The position numbers were made by a program, and so were the translations under genes. Below are positions 1 to 8,104 of a stretch of DNA of 64,000 nt, in pieces. Position 1 is the first letter of the stretch, and every line of letters starts with the position of its first letter. The notes under the pieces are model-generated. The model did no database searches and was not told the origin of the DNA. It saw nothing but the letters and a program-made list of their open reading frames with translations. This DNA comes from Microcoleus sp. bin38.metabat.b11b12b14.051 (GTDB lineage Bacteria; Cyanobacteriota; Cyanobacteriia; Cyanobacteriales; Microcoleaceae): contig NZ_JAAFKD010000018.1 in assembly GCF_013299165.1 (NCBI RefSeq), positions 80,159 to 144,158 of the forward strand, written 5' to 3'.

Positions 1-455
1 CCCGCATCACACCAGCATTGCAACTCGAAGGAGGATTAAAACTAACTCCAGAATTTGCATCCTTGCTTACAGGACTCAGCTTGTATACTGGCAGTTACAT
101 TGCAGAAATTGTCCGCGCCGGAATTCAGTCAGTCTCCCGGGGCCAATGGGAAGCAGGAAAGTCTTTAGGGCTGAAATCTGGAACCCTGATGCGGATGGTA
201 ATTTTGCCGCAAGCCTTGCGGGTGATAGTGCCGCCTTTAACCAGTCAGTATCTGAATTTAGCGAAGAATTCCAGTTTAGCCGTGGCGGTGGCTTATCCCG
301 ATGTTTACTTTGTGGTGGGTTCTCCGACGCTGAATCAGACCGGTCGGGCGATCGAGACAATGCTAATTATTATGGGGACATACCTGATAATTAGTTTGAT
401 AATTTCTCTGTTCATGAATTGGTACAACAGCACGGTACAACTCAAAGAACGGTAA
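1..455 (+). CDS. Amino-acid ABC transporter permease, C-terminal part (5' cut by window edge)
   Basis: The reading frame is already open at the window edge, so only the last ~150 residues of an integral membrane permease are seen. They carry the EAA loop typical of polar amino-acid importers (YIAEIVRAGIQSV, then GQWEAGKSLGL and ILPQALRVIVPPL), followed by a final transmembrane helix and a short basic tail. The sequence resembles the first permease of Aap/Nat-type general L-amino-acid importers. A second permease (1123) and an ATPase (2528) follow on the same strand, so this is the upstream subunit of one inner-membrane importer; a periplasmic binding protein would be expected just outside the window. 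The subunit letter (AapQ-like or NatG-like) is inferred from gene order. Confidence 0.9.
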   Translation, partial: RITPALQLEGGLKLTPEFASLLTGLSLYTGSYIAEIVRAGIQSVSRGQWEAGKSLGLKSGTLMRMVILPQALRVIVPPLTSQYLNLAKNSSLAVAVAYPDVYFVVGSPTLNQTGRAIETMLIIMGTYLIISLIISLFMNWYNSTVQLKER

Positions 456-495
456 AAAGTTAATTATTTTTTTTACTGGCTAAAGGAGAAACAAA

Positions 496-1095
496 ATGGC
501 TTACAGTGACTTTAACTTAAGCAGCGTATTGAAAACATTTAAATTAAGTTATTCTGAAACCGCTGATTTATTTGCCAACGAACAGGAATTAGAAAGCAGT
601 CCATCTCTCGCGGAAAATTTGCGGCGATATCTCCCGATAGCTGTCGGTAGCAATACAGAAAAATCGCGTTCTGAAATGATTATTGCGCCAGTATTATTAG
701 AACTGAGAGCGCAATTACAAGATCAGATAGGTTTATTTTCAGGAATAGACTTTACTGTTAATCCTGAAATTGGTTTAAATGGGATGTGTGATTTTCTAAT
801 TACCCGTTCTCCAGAATTGCTAATTGTGAAATGCCCAGTAATTGCAATTGTCGAAGCCAAAAAAGAAAATATAAGTTCGGGATTAGGACAATGCGTGGCA
901 GAAATGTTAGCGGCTCAAATATTCAACCAGCTAGAAGGCAAGGAAATTAAAGTAATTCTGGGAACTGTAACTACGGGAACAGTATGGAAATTTCTTAAGC
1001 TAGAAGGAACGGCCGTAGAAATTGACACTAGCGAGTATTTTCTGAGCAATATCAATAAAATTTTAGGGATTTTAGCAAGTGCAATGAGAAATTAA
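496..1095 (+). CDS. Conserved hypothetical protein with PD-(D/E)XK nuclease-like core
   Basis: A 199-residue soluble protein with a good ribosome-binding site (AAAGGAGAAA) before its ATG. The middle contains an E (in NPEIGLNGMCDFLI), a D at the end of a predicted strand and then VIAIVEAKKEN. This E...D...ExK arrangement is typical of PD-(D/E)XK nuclease folds. The N-terminal half is helical and has LRRYLPIAVGSNTEKSRSE, a pattern of cyanobacterial hypothetical proteins of this size. It lies between two permease genes of one amino-acid importer, 41 bp after the first and 28 bp before the second, so it is probably co-transcribed with them although no functional link is obvious. Nuclease activity is an inference from the motif; it could be a degenerate member of the fold. 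Confidence 0.7.
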   Translation: MAYSDFNLSSVLKTFKLSYSETADLFANEQELESSPSLAENLRRYLPIAVGSNTEKSRSEMIIAPVLLELRAQLQDQIGLFSGIDFTVNPEIGLNGMCDFLITRSPELLIVKCPVIAIVEAKKENISSGLGQCVAEMLAAQIFNQLEGKEIKVILGTVTTGTVWKFLKLEGTAVEIDTSEYFLSNINKILGILASAMRN

Positions 1096-1122
1096 CCACT
1101 AACCAATAACCACTAACAACTC

Positions 1123-2319
1123 ATGGAAACTCACCCCATCTTACCGCCTCCCGGCACCGAATCGCCCACCCCTTGGAATTGGGCGCGCAAAAACTTATTT
1201 AGTACGTGGTACAACAGCATTCTGACAGTAGTTTGCCTGATTGTCGCCTTTCAAACTATCACAGGAATTATCGTTTGGGCAACTACAAAAGCTCAATGGC
1301 GGGTATTAGAAGCCAACTTGCCGCTATTTTTCGTCGGCAGATTTCCCAGCGAATCCTACTGGCGGCTGTGGATAGTAGCGGGAATAATTGCCTTATTGGG
1401 CGGTTTAACTTGGGGAAATATTCAGCGAGATGAACGTTTGTGGAATCAGCCTACACTGATTTTAGTCGGTGCTGCGGTTGTTGGTGCGGTCATTTCGCCG
1501 ATCGACCTTACATCTCGCTTCTACCTCTTAGGAATTATTATCGCAGCGACTGCGGGGTATGTCGCCGCCAGACAAATCAACCCCAAAATCCTGGGTTGGA
1601 TGCCCGGAATTTGGGCTCTTTCCTTCCCGCTGATTCTGTGGCTAATTAAAGGCGGGTTAGGTTTGAGAGAAGTCTCGACAAATGATTGGGGCGGTTTAGT
1701 GCTGACGCTGTTTTTAGCAATTATTAGTATTGTGCTGTCGTTTCCCTTGGGAGTATTGCTCGCCCTCGGGAGACAAAGTTCTTTGCCAGTCGTCAAACTG
1801 CTTTCAACATTGTACATCGAAATAGTCCGCGGCTTGCCATTAATTGGCATTTTGTTTTTAGGTCAAGTCATGCTGCAATTATTCTTGCCGCCCGAATATC
1901 CCAAATTAGATAGAGTGATTCGGGCGATCGCCGGATTAACATTATTCAGTGCAGCATACTTGGCAGAAAACGTCCGCGGAGGCTTGCAAGCCGTACCCAG
2001 GGGACAAATAGAAGCAGCAAAGTCGATCGGGCTAAACACACCCCTATTGACCATTCTGATTGTACTACCTCAAGCGTTGCGAACAGTCATTCCGGCGATC
2101 GGCGGTCAATTCATCGGATTATTCATGGATACATCGCTACTTTCCCTATTCGGAATGTTAGAATTAATCGGCATCTCCCGCGCCGTTTTAGCAAATCCAT
2201 CCTACATCGGCAGGTACGCCGAAGTTTACATATTCGTCGGCATCATTTACTGGGTATTTTGCTACTCAATGTCACTCGCCAGCCGCAAAATAGAAAGAAG
2301 TTTAGAGAAGAGTCATTAG
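1123..2319 (+). CDS. Amino-acid ABC transporter permease (AapM/NatH-like)
   Basis: A 398-residue polytopic membrane protein. The first ~170 residues hold several hydrophobic helices absent from short permeases; this extended N-terminus is characteristic of the second permease of general L-amino-acid importers. The C-terminal ~220 residues form the His/Glu/Gln/Arg/opine-type permease core, with the EAA loop at AYLAENVRGGLQAVPRGQIEAAKSIGL and VLPQALRTVIPAIGGQF. It pairs with the permease at 1-455 and the ATPase at 2528-3280. The start follows a short AT-rich stretch of ACCACTAACCAATA-type repeats and has no convincing Shine-Dalgarno sequence. Substrate is probably polar or acidic amino acids by family; this is not determinable from the sequence. 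Confidence 0.92.
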   Translation: METHPILPPPGTESPTPWNWARKNLFSTWYNSILTVVCLIVAFQTITGIIVWATTKAQWRVLEANLPLFFVGRFPSESYWRLWIVAGIIALLGGLTWGNIQRDERLWNQPTLILVGAAVVGAVISPIDLTSRFYLLGIIIAATAGYVAARQINPKILGWMPGIWALSFPLILWLIKGGLGLREVSTNDWGGLVLTLFLAIISIVLSFPLGVLLALGRQSSLPVVKLLSTLYIEIVRGLPLIGILFLGQVMLQLFLPPEYPKLDRVIRAIAGLTLFSAAYLAENVRGGLQAVPRGQIEAAKSIGLNTPLLTILIVLPQALRTVIPAIGGQFIGLFMDTSLLSLFGMLELIGISRAVLANPSYIGRYAEVYIFVGIIYWVFCYSMSLASRKIERSLEKSH

Positions 2320-2527
2320 TCAGTTGTCATTGGTCATTGGTCATTGGTCATTAGTCATTGGTCAGTTGTTTGTAGGGGCGGGTTCACCAACAAAATAAAA
2401 CTCCCAAGCCAAATATATATAAACCCGCCCCTCCCAACCCGAATATATAAAAACTCCCCCTCCGCTGAATTAGTCATCATTCAACAGTCATGACGCAAAA
2501 ATTATCATTAATTTAAAAAACAAAACT
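2320..2527. repeat. Intergenic simple repeats between permease and ATPase genes
   Basis: TCATTGG-type heptamers are repeated from 2320 to about 2366, followed by a stretch with GTAGGGGCGGGTTCACCAAC and two AACCCGCCCCTCCCAA-like blocks. The DNA separates two subunits of one transporter, so the ATPase may use its own promoter. No gene is seen here. Confidence 0.6.
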
Positions 2528-3280
2528 ATGCAAGATACACTAACAGTTCCCGAAACAGTCATCGTCGCAGAAAACGTCCATAAATGGTACGGACAATTTC
2601 ACGTACTGCGTGGCGTCAGCATGAACGTCAACCGAGGCGAAGTTGTCGTCGTGATGGGGCCTTCAGGTTCCGGCAAATCGACGTTTATTCGTACTTTCAA
2701 CGCTCTAGAGGCTTATCAACAGGGCAAAATTACGATCGACGGAATTGAACTTTCCCACGACTTGCGGAACATCGACAAAATTCGCCAAGAAGTAGGAATG
2801 GTATTTCAGCAATTCAACCTATTTCCCCACCTATCAGTCCTGCAAAACGTCATGCTAGCACCCGTATGGGTGCGCCGCTGGCCCAAGAAAAAAGCCGAAG
2901 AAGTGGCGATGCAACTGTTAGAAAGAGTAGGAATTTTGTCACAAGCACAAAAATATCCCGGACAGTTATCTGGCGGACAGCAGCAGCGAGTTGCTATTGC
3001 ACGTTCCCTAGCAATGCAGCCGAAAATCATGCTATTTGACGAACCGACATCAGCATTAGACCCGGAAATGGTGCGGGAAGTTTTAGATGTGATGCGAAAT
3101 TTGGCGAAAACAGGAATTACAATGGTAGTAGTAACTCACGAAGTCGGGTTTGCGCGCGAAGTAGCCGATCGCATTGTGCTAATGGATGGCGGCGTTTTAG
3201 TAGAAGAAGCCAGGCCAGAAGAGTTTTTCCAAAATCCGAAAGAAGAACGAACCCGCAAGTTTTTATCTCAGATATTGTAA
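2528..3280 (+). CDS. Amino-acid ABC transporter ATP-binding protein (GlnQ/AapP-like)
   Basis: A 250-residue ATPase subunit that powers the adjacent permeases from the cytoplasmic face. Visible motifs in order: Walker [10 protein letters not shown] (about residues 44-52), Q-loop [13 protein letters not shown], signature [13 protein letters not shown], Walker [14 protein letters not shown] and H-loop VVVTHE. The length and the [14 protein letters not shown] form are typical of polar amino-acid importers. It is the third gene of the locus and, in cyanobacteria, ATPases of this class may serve more than one importer. A heptamer repeat begins directly at its stop codon. Confidence 0.95.
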   Translation: MQDTLTVPETVIVAENVHKWYGQFHVLRGVSMNVNRGEVVVVMGPSGSGKSTFIRTFNALEAYQQGKITIDGIELSHDLRNIDKIRQEVGMVFQQFNLFPHLSVLQNVMLAPVWVRRWPKKKAEEVAMQLLERVGILSQAQKYPGQLSGGQQQRVAIARSLAMQPKIMLFDEPTSALDPEMVREVLDVMRNLAKTGITMVVVTHEVGFAREVADRIVLMDGGVLVEEARPEEFFQNPKEERTRKFLSQIL

Positions 3281-3314
3281 CAGTTGACAGTTGACAGTTG
3301 ACAGTTGACAGTTA
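3281..3314. repeat. Heptamer tandem repeat CAGTTGA
   Basis: Nearly five perfect copies of the 7-bp unit start immediately after the ATPase stop codon. The same unit recurs at about 41515-41550 and, in either orientation, at 56265-56330. Confidence 0.9.
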
Positions 3315-3361
3315 AACAAAGTTCGCCTTCACAGACAGCATTTTATCGAATGATAGAAATA

Positions 3362-3557
3362 GGTTCGTAGTGAGGACTTTAGTCCGCATAATGCCAGAGA
3401 AAAAAACTCATCACTAAAAAAATAAACAGGTTCGTAGTGAGGACTTTAGTCCGCATAATACCAGAAAAAAAACTCATCACTAAAAAAATAAACAGGTTCG
3501 TAGTGAGGACTTTAGTCCGCATAATATCAAAGGCCTAAAGTCCTCACTACGAACCCT
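3362..3557. repeat. R1 interspersed repeat, three direct copies plus one inverted
   Basis: Three direct copies of a unit containing TTCGTAGTGAGGACTTTAGT followed by CCGCATAAT, starting at 3362, 3429 and 3495 (spacing 67 and 66 bp), then one inverted copy at about 3532-3557. The inverted copy can pair with the last direct copy to form a long hairpin. Together with the heptamer repeat this explains most of the 363-bp gap before uvrC; no gene is seen. Confidence 0.9.
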
Positions 3558-3643
3558 TCTCGGGTTGTAATTTCTGATTCATTCCCTTGACTAGGATAAC
3601 AGCGTTACAATAGTAGATATCAGCCATAAAATCTAAAATTTAT

Positions 3644-5731
3644 ATGCCGTCCACAAAAACGCTGCCGCTGATTAAAGATGCAGAACGCCTAGAAAGCCGC
3701 CTCAAAGAAATTCCGGCAGTTCCTGGTGTATACTTAATGCGAGACGAGAGCGATCACATCCTGTACATCGGTAAATCCAAAAAACTCCGAAACCGCGTCC
3801 GTTCCTACTTCCGCGAAAGCCAAAACCTCAGTCCGCGCATCGCGATGATGGTACAGCAAGTGCGCGAAATTGAATTCATCGCCACCGACACAGAAGCCGA
3901 AGCTTTAGCCCTAGAAGCCAACCTCGTAAAACAGCACCAACCTCACTTTAATGTCCTCCTCAAAGACGATAAAAAATATCCTTATTTGTGCATAACTTGG
4001 TCGGAACAATACCCGCGCATTTTCATCACCCGCAAACGCCGCGCAGGTAATGCCAAAGACCGCTACTACGGCCCCTACGTCGATACAGGCGCGCTGCGAA
4101 CTACGCTGCATTTAATTAAGCGGATTTTCCCCCTGCGCCAGCGCCCTCAGCCGCTGTTTAAAGACCGTCCCTGCTTGAATTACGACATCGGCCGCTGCGT
4201 TGGCGTTTGTCAGGGACTAACTTCCCCAGAGGAATACCACAAAATAATTCAAAAAGTGGCGATGATTTTCCAGGGAAGGACTCAGGAATTGCTGGAGATT
4301 CTGGAACCGCAAATGGAACAAGCAGCAGAAGATTTGAACTTTGAAACGGCGGCCAGGATTCGCGACCAAATTAAAGGTTTGCAGTCTTTGAGTGCTGGTC
4401 AAAAAGTGTCTTTACCAGATGATACCGTTTCCAGAGATGCGATCGCCCTGGCAGCAGACGCGCAGCACGCTTGCGTTCAATTATTCCAGATTCGCGCCGG
4501 TCAATTAGTAGGCAGATTGGGATTTATGGCGGAGATACCCTCCCAACCGCCCCTTCCTAAGGAGACGCAAGAGTTGTCTCAATCCCTGATTAATGGGGGA
4601 CAAGAATTATCTCAACTTGCTCTTTCCTCCCCCCCTTGGCAAGGGGGGGAACGAGGGGGGGTAGAGGCCGGGGCGATTTTGCAGCGGGTGTTGGAAGAAC
4701 ACTATCAAAATGTCGAATCCGTAGAAATTCCCAGCGAAATTTCTGTGCAGTACGACTTACCAGAAGCCGAAATATTAGCAGATTGGTTGAGCAACCGCAA
4801 GGGGCGAAAAGTAACGATTTTGACGCCGCAGCGCCAAACTAAGGCGGAGTTGATCGAGATGGTGGAACGGAATGCTGAGTATGAATTGGCGAGAATGCAA
4901 AAATTGGGCGATCGCAATTCTCAAGCAATGGAAGATTTAGCCGAAATCCTCGATTTGCCAGAACTACCGCACCGCATAGAAGGTTACGATATTTCCCATA
5001 TCCAAGGTTCGGATGCAGTAGCTTCCCGCGTGGTATTTATTGACGGTTTACCCGCAAACCAACACTACCGCCATTACAAAATTAAAAATCCTGAAATTAA
5101 ATCCGGTCATTCTGACGATTTTGCCAGTTTAGCAGAAGTTCTTGGTCGTCGATTTCGAGACAAGAAGGAAAAAGCAAGTTCGGCAACGAGCAATGTACGG
5201 GATTTAACGGATAGAAGAAAGAAGGAAGATGAATTGAGTAATGTAGGAGAACCGGAAGAAATTAGTAGTTTGTCTTCAGTTTCTCATACTATTTCTGACA
5301 AACCAGATTTAATTATGATAGATGGTGGTAAAGGCCAACTATCAGCAGTTGTGGCTGTTTTGCGCGAGATGAATTTGTTAGATGAGTTGCGGGTTGTCAG
5401 TTTGGCAAAGCAGCGAGAGGAGATATTTTTGCCTGGGGAATCTTTGCCGCTACCCACTAATTCTGAGCAACCGGGTGTACAATTACTGCGGCGGGTGCGG
5501 GATGAGGCGCACAGGTTTGCTGTGAGTTTTCACCGGGATCAAAGAAGTCAGAGAATGAAGCGATCGCGCTTAGATGAGATTCCGGGATTGGGACACCACC
5601 GCCAAAAACTGTTGTTAGCGCATTTTCGGTCGATCGACTATCTGCGTTTAGCAACTCCCGAACAGTTGGCGGAAGTTTCTGGAATTGGCCCGCGTCTGGC
5701 GCAGCAAATCTACGATTATTTCCATCCCTAA
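3644..5731 (+). CDS. uvrC: UvrABC excinuclease subunit C
   Basis: Makes the two incisions flanking DNA lesions in nucleotide excision repair, acting on UvrB-DNA complexes. The 695 residues show the GIY-YIG nuclease domain ([11 protein letters not shown]...[12 protein letters not shown], about 25-60), a UVR domain (about 205-240), the RNase H-like 3'-endo/5'-incision domain ([17 protein letters not shown], then [14 protein letters not shown]) and C-terminal helix-hairpin-helix motifs ([21 protein letters not shown]). The protein is longer than the usual ~610-630 residues. One extra piece (about 309-345) includes [12 protein letters not shown], encoded by a C-rich/G-rich palindromic repeat that stays in frame. 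A second low-complexity insert lies at about 505-555. Both fall between conserved domains, so function is probably kept. Confidence 0.97.
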   Translation: MPSTKTLPLIKDAERLESRLKEIPAVPGVYLMRDESDHILYIGKSKKLRNRVRSYFRESQNLSPRIAMMVQQVREIEFIATDTEAEALALEANLVKQHQPHFNVLLKDDKKYPYLCITWSEQYPRIFITRKRRAGNAKDRYYGPYVDTGALRTTLHLIKRIFPLRQRPQPLFKDRPCLNYDIGRCVGVCQGLTSPEEYHKIIQKVAMIFQGRTQELLEILEPQMEQAAEDLNFETAARIRDQIKGLQSLSAGQKVSLPDDTVSRDAIALAADAQHACVQLFQIRAGQLVGRLGFMAEIPSQPPLPKETQELSQSLINGGQELSQLALSSPPWQGGERGGVEAGAILQRVLEEHYQNVESVEIPSEISVQYDLPEAEILADWLSNRKGRKVTILTPQRQTKAELIEMVERNAEYELARMQKLGDRNSQAMEDLAEILDLPELPHRIEGYDISHIQGSDAVASRVVFIDGLPANQHYRHYKIKNPEIKSGHSDDFASLAEVLGRRFRDKKEKASSATSNVRDLTDRRKKEDELSNVGEPEEISSLSSVSHTISDKPDLIMIDGGKGQLSAVVAVLREMNLLDELRVVSLAKQREEIFLPGESLPLPTNSEQPGVQLLRRVRDEAHRFAVSFHRDQRSQRMKRSRLDEIPGLGHHRQKLLLAHFRSIDYLRLATPEQLAEVSGIGPRLAQQIYDYFHP
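4624..4664. repeat. CCCCCCTTGGCAAGGGGGG palindrome inside uvrC
   Basis: A near-perfect palindrome followed by GAACGAGGGGGGGT. A related repeat (CTCCCCCTTGGGAAGGGGGA) occurs outside genes at about 27500-27530. Inside uvrC it is translated as [13 protein letters not shown] without disturbing the frame. Confidence 0.85.
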
Positions 5732-5861
5732 AGCCTTTTTAGCCTGGAAGAGGCGATCGGGCTACAAGCCCGATTCAGCAACTTTCAGGGATAAATCGAG
5801 AAATTTTGCACAGACCTATTGCAATTATCCGAAGCTTGTGGTAAGTTTAGGTTCTGTGTGT

Positions 5862-5932
5862 GCGGGCATAGTTTAGTGGTAAAACTTTAGCCTTCCAAGC
5901 TAACTATGCGGGTTCGATTCCCGCTGCCCGCT
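5862..5932 (+). tRNA. trnG-UCC: tRNA-Gly (anticodon UCC)
   Basis: A full cloverleaf can be drawn: acceptor GCGGGCA pairs with TGCCCGC, a short D-arm has TAGTTTAGTGGTAAAACT, anticodon stem TTAGC/GCTAA encloses loop CTTCCAA with anticodon TCC, and T-arm GCGGG-TTCGATT-CCCGC is followed by discriminator T. CCA is not encoded. The 71-nt length is normal for this isoacceptor. A strong terminator follows 14 bp later. Confidence 0.95.
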
Positions 5933-5946
5933 TACCAAGATAAATA

Positions 5947-5985
5947 CCTCAAACCTACGAGAAATCAACGGTTTGAGGTTTTTTA
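5947..5985 (+). terminator. Rho-independent terminator of tRNA-Gly
   Basis: Perfect 9-bp stem CCTCAAACC/GGTTTGAGG with a 14-nt loop followed by six T residues. Position and shape make it the terminator of the tRNA transcript. Confidence 0.88.
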
Positions 5986-6281
5986 TTGCCCAGATTACGG
6001 GTGAATCAGCGGTTGGATTGACTAAAAATTGACTACGGATTGACTACGAAACAACCAAATTGAGTATCAAGTGAGTATCAAATGATTGTGCGGCCCTTTT
6101 TTGAATACAATTTGAATACAATTTGACTAGAAATATCCAGCCGACAGTCAATAACACTAAGGTTCAGTCTGCATGAAACCCTAGATAATGGGAGTTATGT
6201 GAGTTTTGTATCTAGAATAATAATGGGTTAACATAGAGTGCCCTCAGTTGGCAAGATTGGCGATCGCCCTCAGCTTGAGTT
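5986..6281. repeat. Gene-free stretch with short direct duplications downstream of tRNA-Gly
   Basis: Contains several adjacent short duplications: ATTGACTA(C/A) three times (about 6013-6048), GAGTATCAA twice (about 6063-6080) and TTTGAATACAA twice (about 6100-6122). No gene or integrase fragment is recognisable. The promoter of the following membrane-protein gene should lie in the distal part. Confidence 0.55.
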
Positions 6282-6998
6282 ATGACTGATTCGGAGTCGC
6301 ATCAGTTACAAGGAGAACCCGTGAAATATTTTTCAGTAGTAATGTATTTGCTGCGGGAACGGCAACAATTTCTCGAAGAAATTCGCGACGGTGTTAAGCT
6401 CAAATCTAAAATTTTCGGTTTGTTAATTTCCAGTACCATATTTTTTGGTATTTACGGAGCAATATTAGGCGCATCCAGTACGTGGATGCAATGTTTGGTT
6501 TCAGCAATCAAGTTACCAGCCCTTTACTTGCTGACACTGATTATCTGCTTTCCCACACTGTATTTTTTTAATGTCATGTTTGGTTCAAAACGAACTTTTG
6601 AACAGTATTTGACATTGTTAATGACATCGATGGCAATGATTAGCGTTTTGCTGTTTGGATTTGCACCTGTCAGCTTATTTTTTCTGATCAGCAGTACCAA
6701 TTACAATTTTTATCTGCTGTTGAATGTTGCGATCATGGCAATTACAGGATTTTTGGGGGTAAGCTTCATTTATCAAGGAATGCACTTTATGTCCGAACAA
6801 GATGCCGAAGGCAAAGACATCAGGCTAAATATTTTGCGCTTCTGGTTGGGACTTTATGCCTTTGTCGGCAGTCAGTTGGGATGGACGCTGAGACCGTTTT
6901 TTGGCGCGCCGGGAAAAGCTTTTCAACTGTTCCGAGCGAGAGACAGCAATTTTTATCTGAGTCTCTGGGATTCTATTAGGTCTCTGGGAGGATTTTAA
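6282..6998 (+). CDS. Multi-pass membrane protein of unknown function
   Basis: 238 residues with a charged cytoplasmic N-terminus (about 1-45, containing RERQQFLEEIRDGVKLKSK) and about five or six hydrophobic helices from residue 46 to 205 (for example IFGLLISSTIFFGIYGAIL and ALYLLTLIICFPTLYFFNV). The overall plan resembles Yip1-like small membrane proteins found in cyanobacteria, some annotated as WH2-domain proteins, but no catalytic motif is visible. The next gene begins 29 bp downstream and is also a membrane protein, so the two probably form an operon. Function is not recognised. Confidence 0.75.
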   Translation: MTDSESHQLQGEPVKYFSVVMYLLRERQQFLEEIRDGVKLKSKIFGLLISSTIFFGIYGAILGASSTWMQCLVSAIKLPALYLLTLIICFPTLYFFNVMFGSKRTFEQYLTLLMTSMAMISVLLFGFAPVSLFFLISSTNYNFYLLLNVAIMAITGFLGVSFIYQGMHFMSEQDAEGKDIRLNILRFWLGLYAFVGSQLGWTLRPFFGAPGKAFQLFRARDSNFYLSLWDSIRSLGGF

Positions 6999-7027
6999 TT
7001 AATGTCAATTTAAGGAGATTTGCCATA

Positions 7028-7738
7028 GTGATGCAAGCGGATTTGGATGGGTTGATAATTCCTGAAAAGGAGTTGGAAGATTTGAGCGGAATAGCTTTGA
7101 GCGACGGTTTTTCAGGTAATTTTTATCGACCTGCAACACTCCGGGACGGCAAAAAGCTGTTTGCTCTTTTGTTCCATGAGTTGCTAATATTTTGCGTGAC
7201 ACTTGTTGTCTCGCTCCCTGTTGCTTTATTGGCGAATAAACATGAAGTTAGTTCCGTTAGCGATGCTGAGATATTTGTCCGGGTTTTACAAATAACTTTG
7301 GGTTTATCGCTGGCGATTACGGTTGCTTGGAATGTCTATCAATGGCTGAAAGCCAAGCCTTTAGAAACCCTGGCGGGTTTGCTGGACGAAGTTGAGAAGT
7401 ATCATGAGGTGATTAAGGCTTTAGATATTATCGATCGCCTAACCGCTGCTGGCAATTTACAAGCAAATTTGATTAACCGACAAGATGCAATTGAGGCATT
7501 ACAAATCACTAGAGAAAGTTTGGTCTGTGCTTTAAAAACAGAGAGGATTCTCCGGGAAAACCAGCAATTTATCGGTCGCCGTTACGAGTTATTTGCTAAT
7601 ATTGAAAGTAATTTGGCGGCTTTGATGGCATTGGATGTGAGCGATCGGGCCAGCGAATACGGGCGGTTGCTAAATGAGGCTTTAGAAATTGGGATGAGCG
7701 TGCACAAAGAGGTAAGAAAGTTGCAAAATGGCAAATGA
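7028..7738 (+). CDS. Hypothetical membrane protein with C-terminal helical domain
   Basis: 236 residues; the start is GTG at 7028 or the ATG immediately after it, both preceded by AAGGAG. Two hydrophobic segments (about residues 47-69, LFHELLIFCVTLVVSLPVALL, and 85-107) are followed by a ~125-residue helical, charged C-terminal region that looks coiled-coil-like (LLDEVEKYHEVIKALDIIDRL, ALKTERILRENQQFIGRR). It is downstream of, and probably co-transcribed with, the polytopic protein at 6282. No family motif is recognised. Confidence 0.7.
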   Translation: MMQADLDGLIIPEKELEDLSGIALSDGFSGNFYRPATLRDGKKLFALLFHELLIFCVTLVVSLPVALLANKHEVSSVSDAEIFVRVLQITLGLSLAITVAWNVYQWLKAKPLETLAGLLDEVEKYHEVIKALDIIDRLTAAGNLQANLINRQDAIEALQITRESLVCALKTERILRENQQFIGRRYELFANIESNLAALMALDVSDRASEYGRLLNEALEIGMSVHKEVRKLQNGK

Positions 7739-7740
7739 TA

Positions 7741-8090
7741 CAGGTTCGTAGTAAGGACTTTAGTCCTTCCATCTAAGTTTCAAATGACAGGTTCGTACTC
7801 AGGTTTGTAGTGAGGACTTTAGTCCTTCCAGGTTTGTAGTGAGGACTTTAGTCCTTCCAGGTTTGTAGTGAGGACTTTAGTCCTTCCAAGTTTGTAGTGA
7901 GGACTTTAGTCCTTCCAAGTTTGTAGTGAGGACTTTAGTCCTTCCAAGTTTGTAGTGAGGACTTTAGTCCTTCCAAGTTTGTAGTGAGGACTTTAGTCCT
8001 TCCATCTGAGTTTTAAATGACAGGTGTGCAGTCATGAATTTAGCCATTAAATCTGAGTTTTGAAGGACTAAAGTCCTTACTACGAACCTT
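7741..8090. repeat. R1 repeat array: seven tandem 29-bp units, flanked by direct and inverted copies
   Basis: A single R1 copy starts at 7743. Then seven head-to-tail 29-bp units (GTTTGTAGTGAGGACTTTAG plus TCCTTCCA) run from 7802 to 8004 with only one base varying between units. An inverted copy lies at 8063-8090. The outer copies can pair across the array. There are no spacers, so it is not a CRISPR. It fills the convergent gap between the 7028 gene and mutS and may act in transcript termination. Confidence 0.93.
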
Positions 8091-8104
8091 TTTTGGTGAC
8101 AATT

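Noticed and set aside
7802-8004. Regular 29-bp repeats resembling a CRISPR array
   Set aside because: Units abut directly without spacers and no cas gene is in the window; it is a plain tandem array of the R1 repeat.
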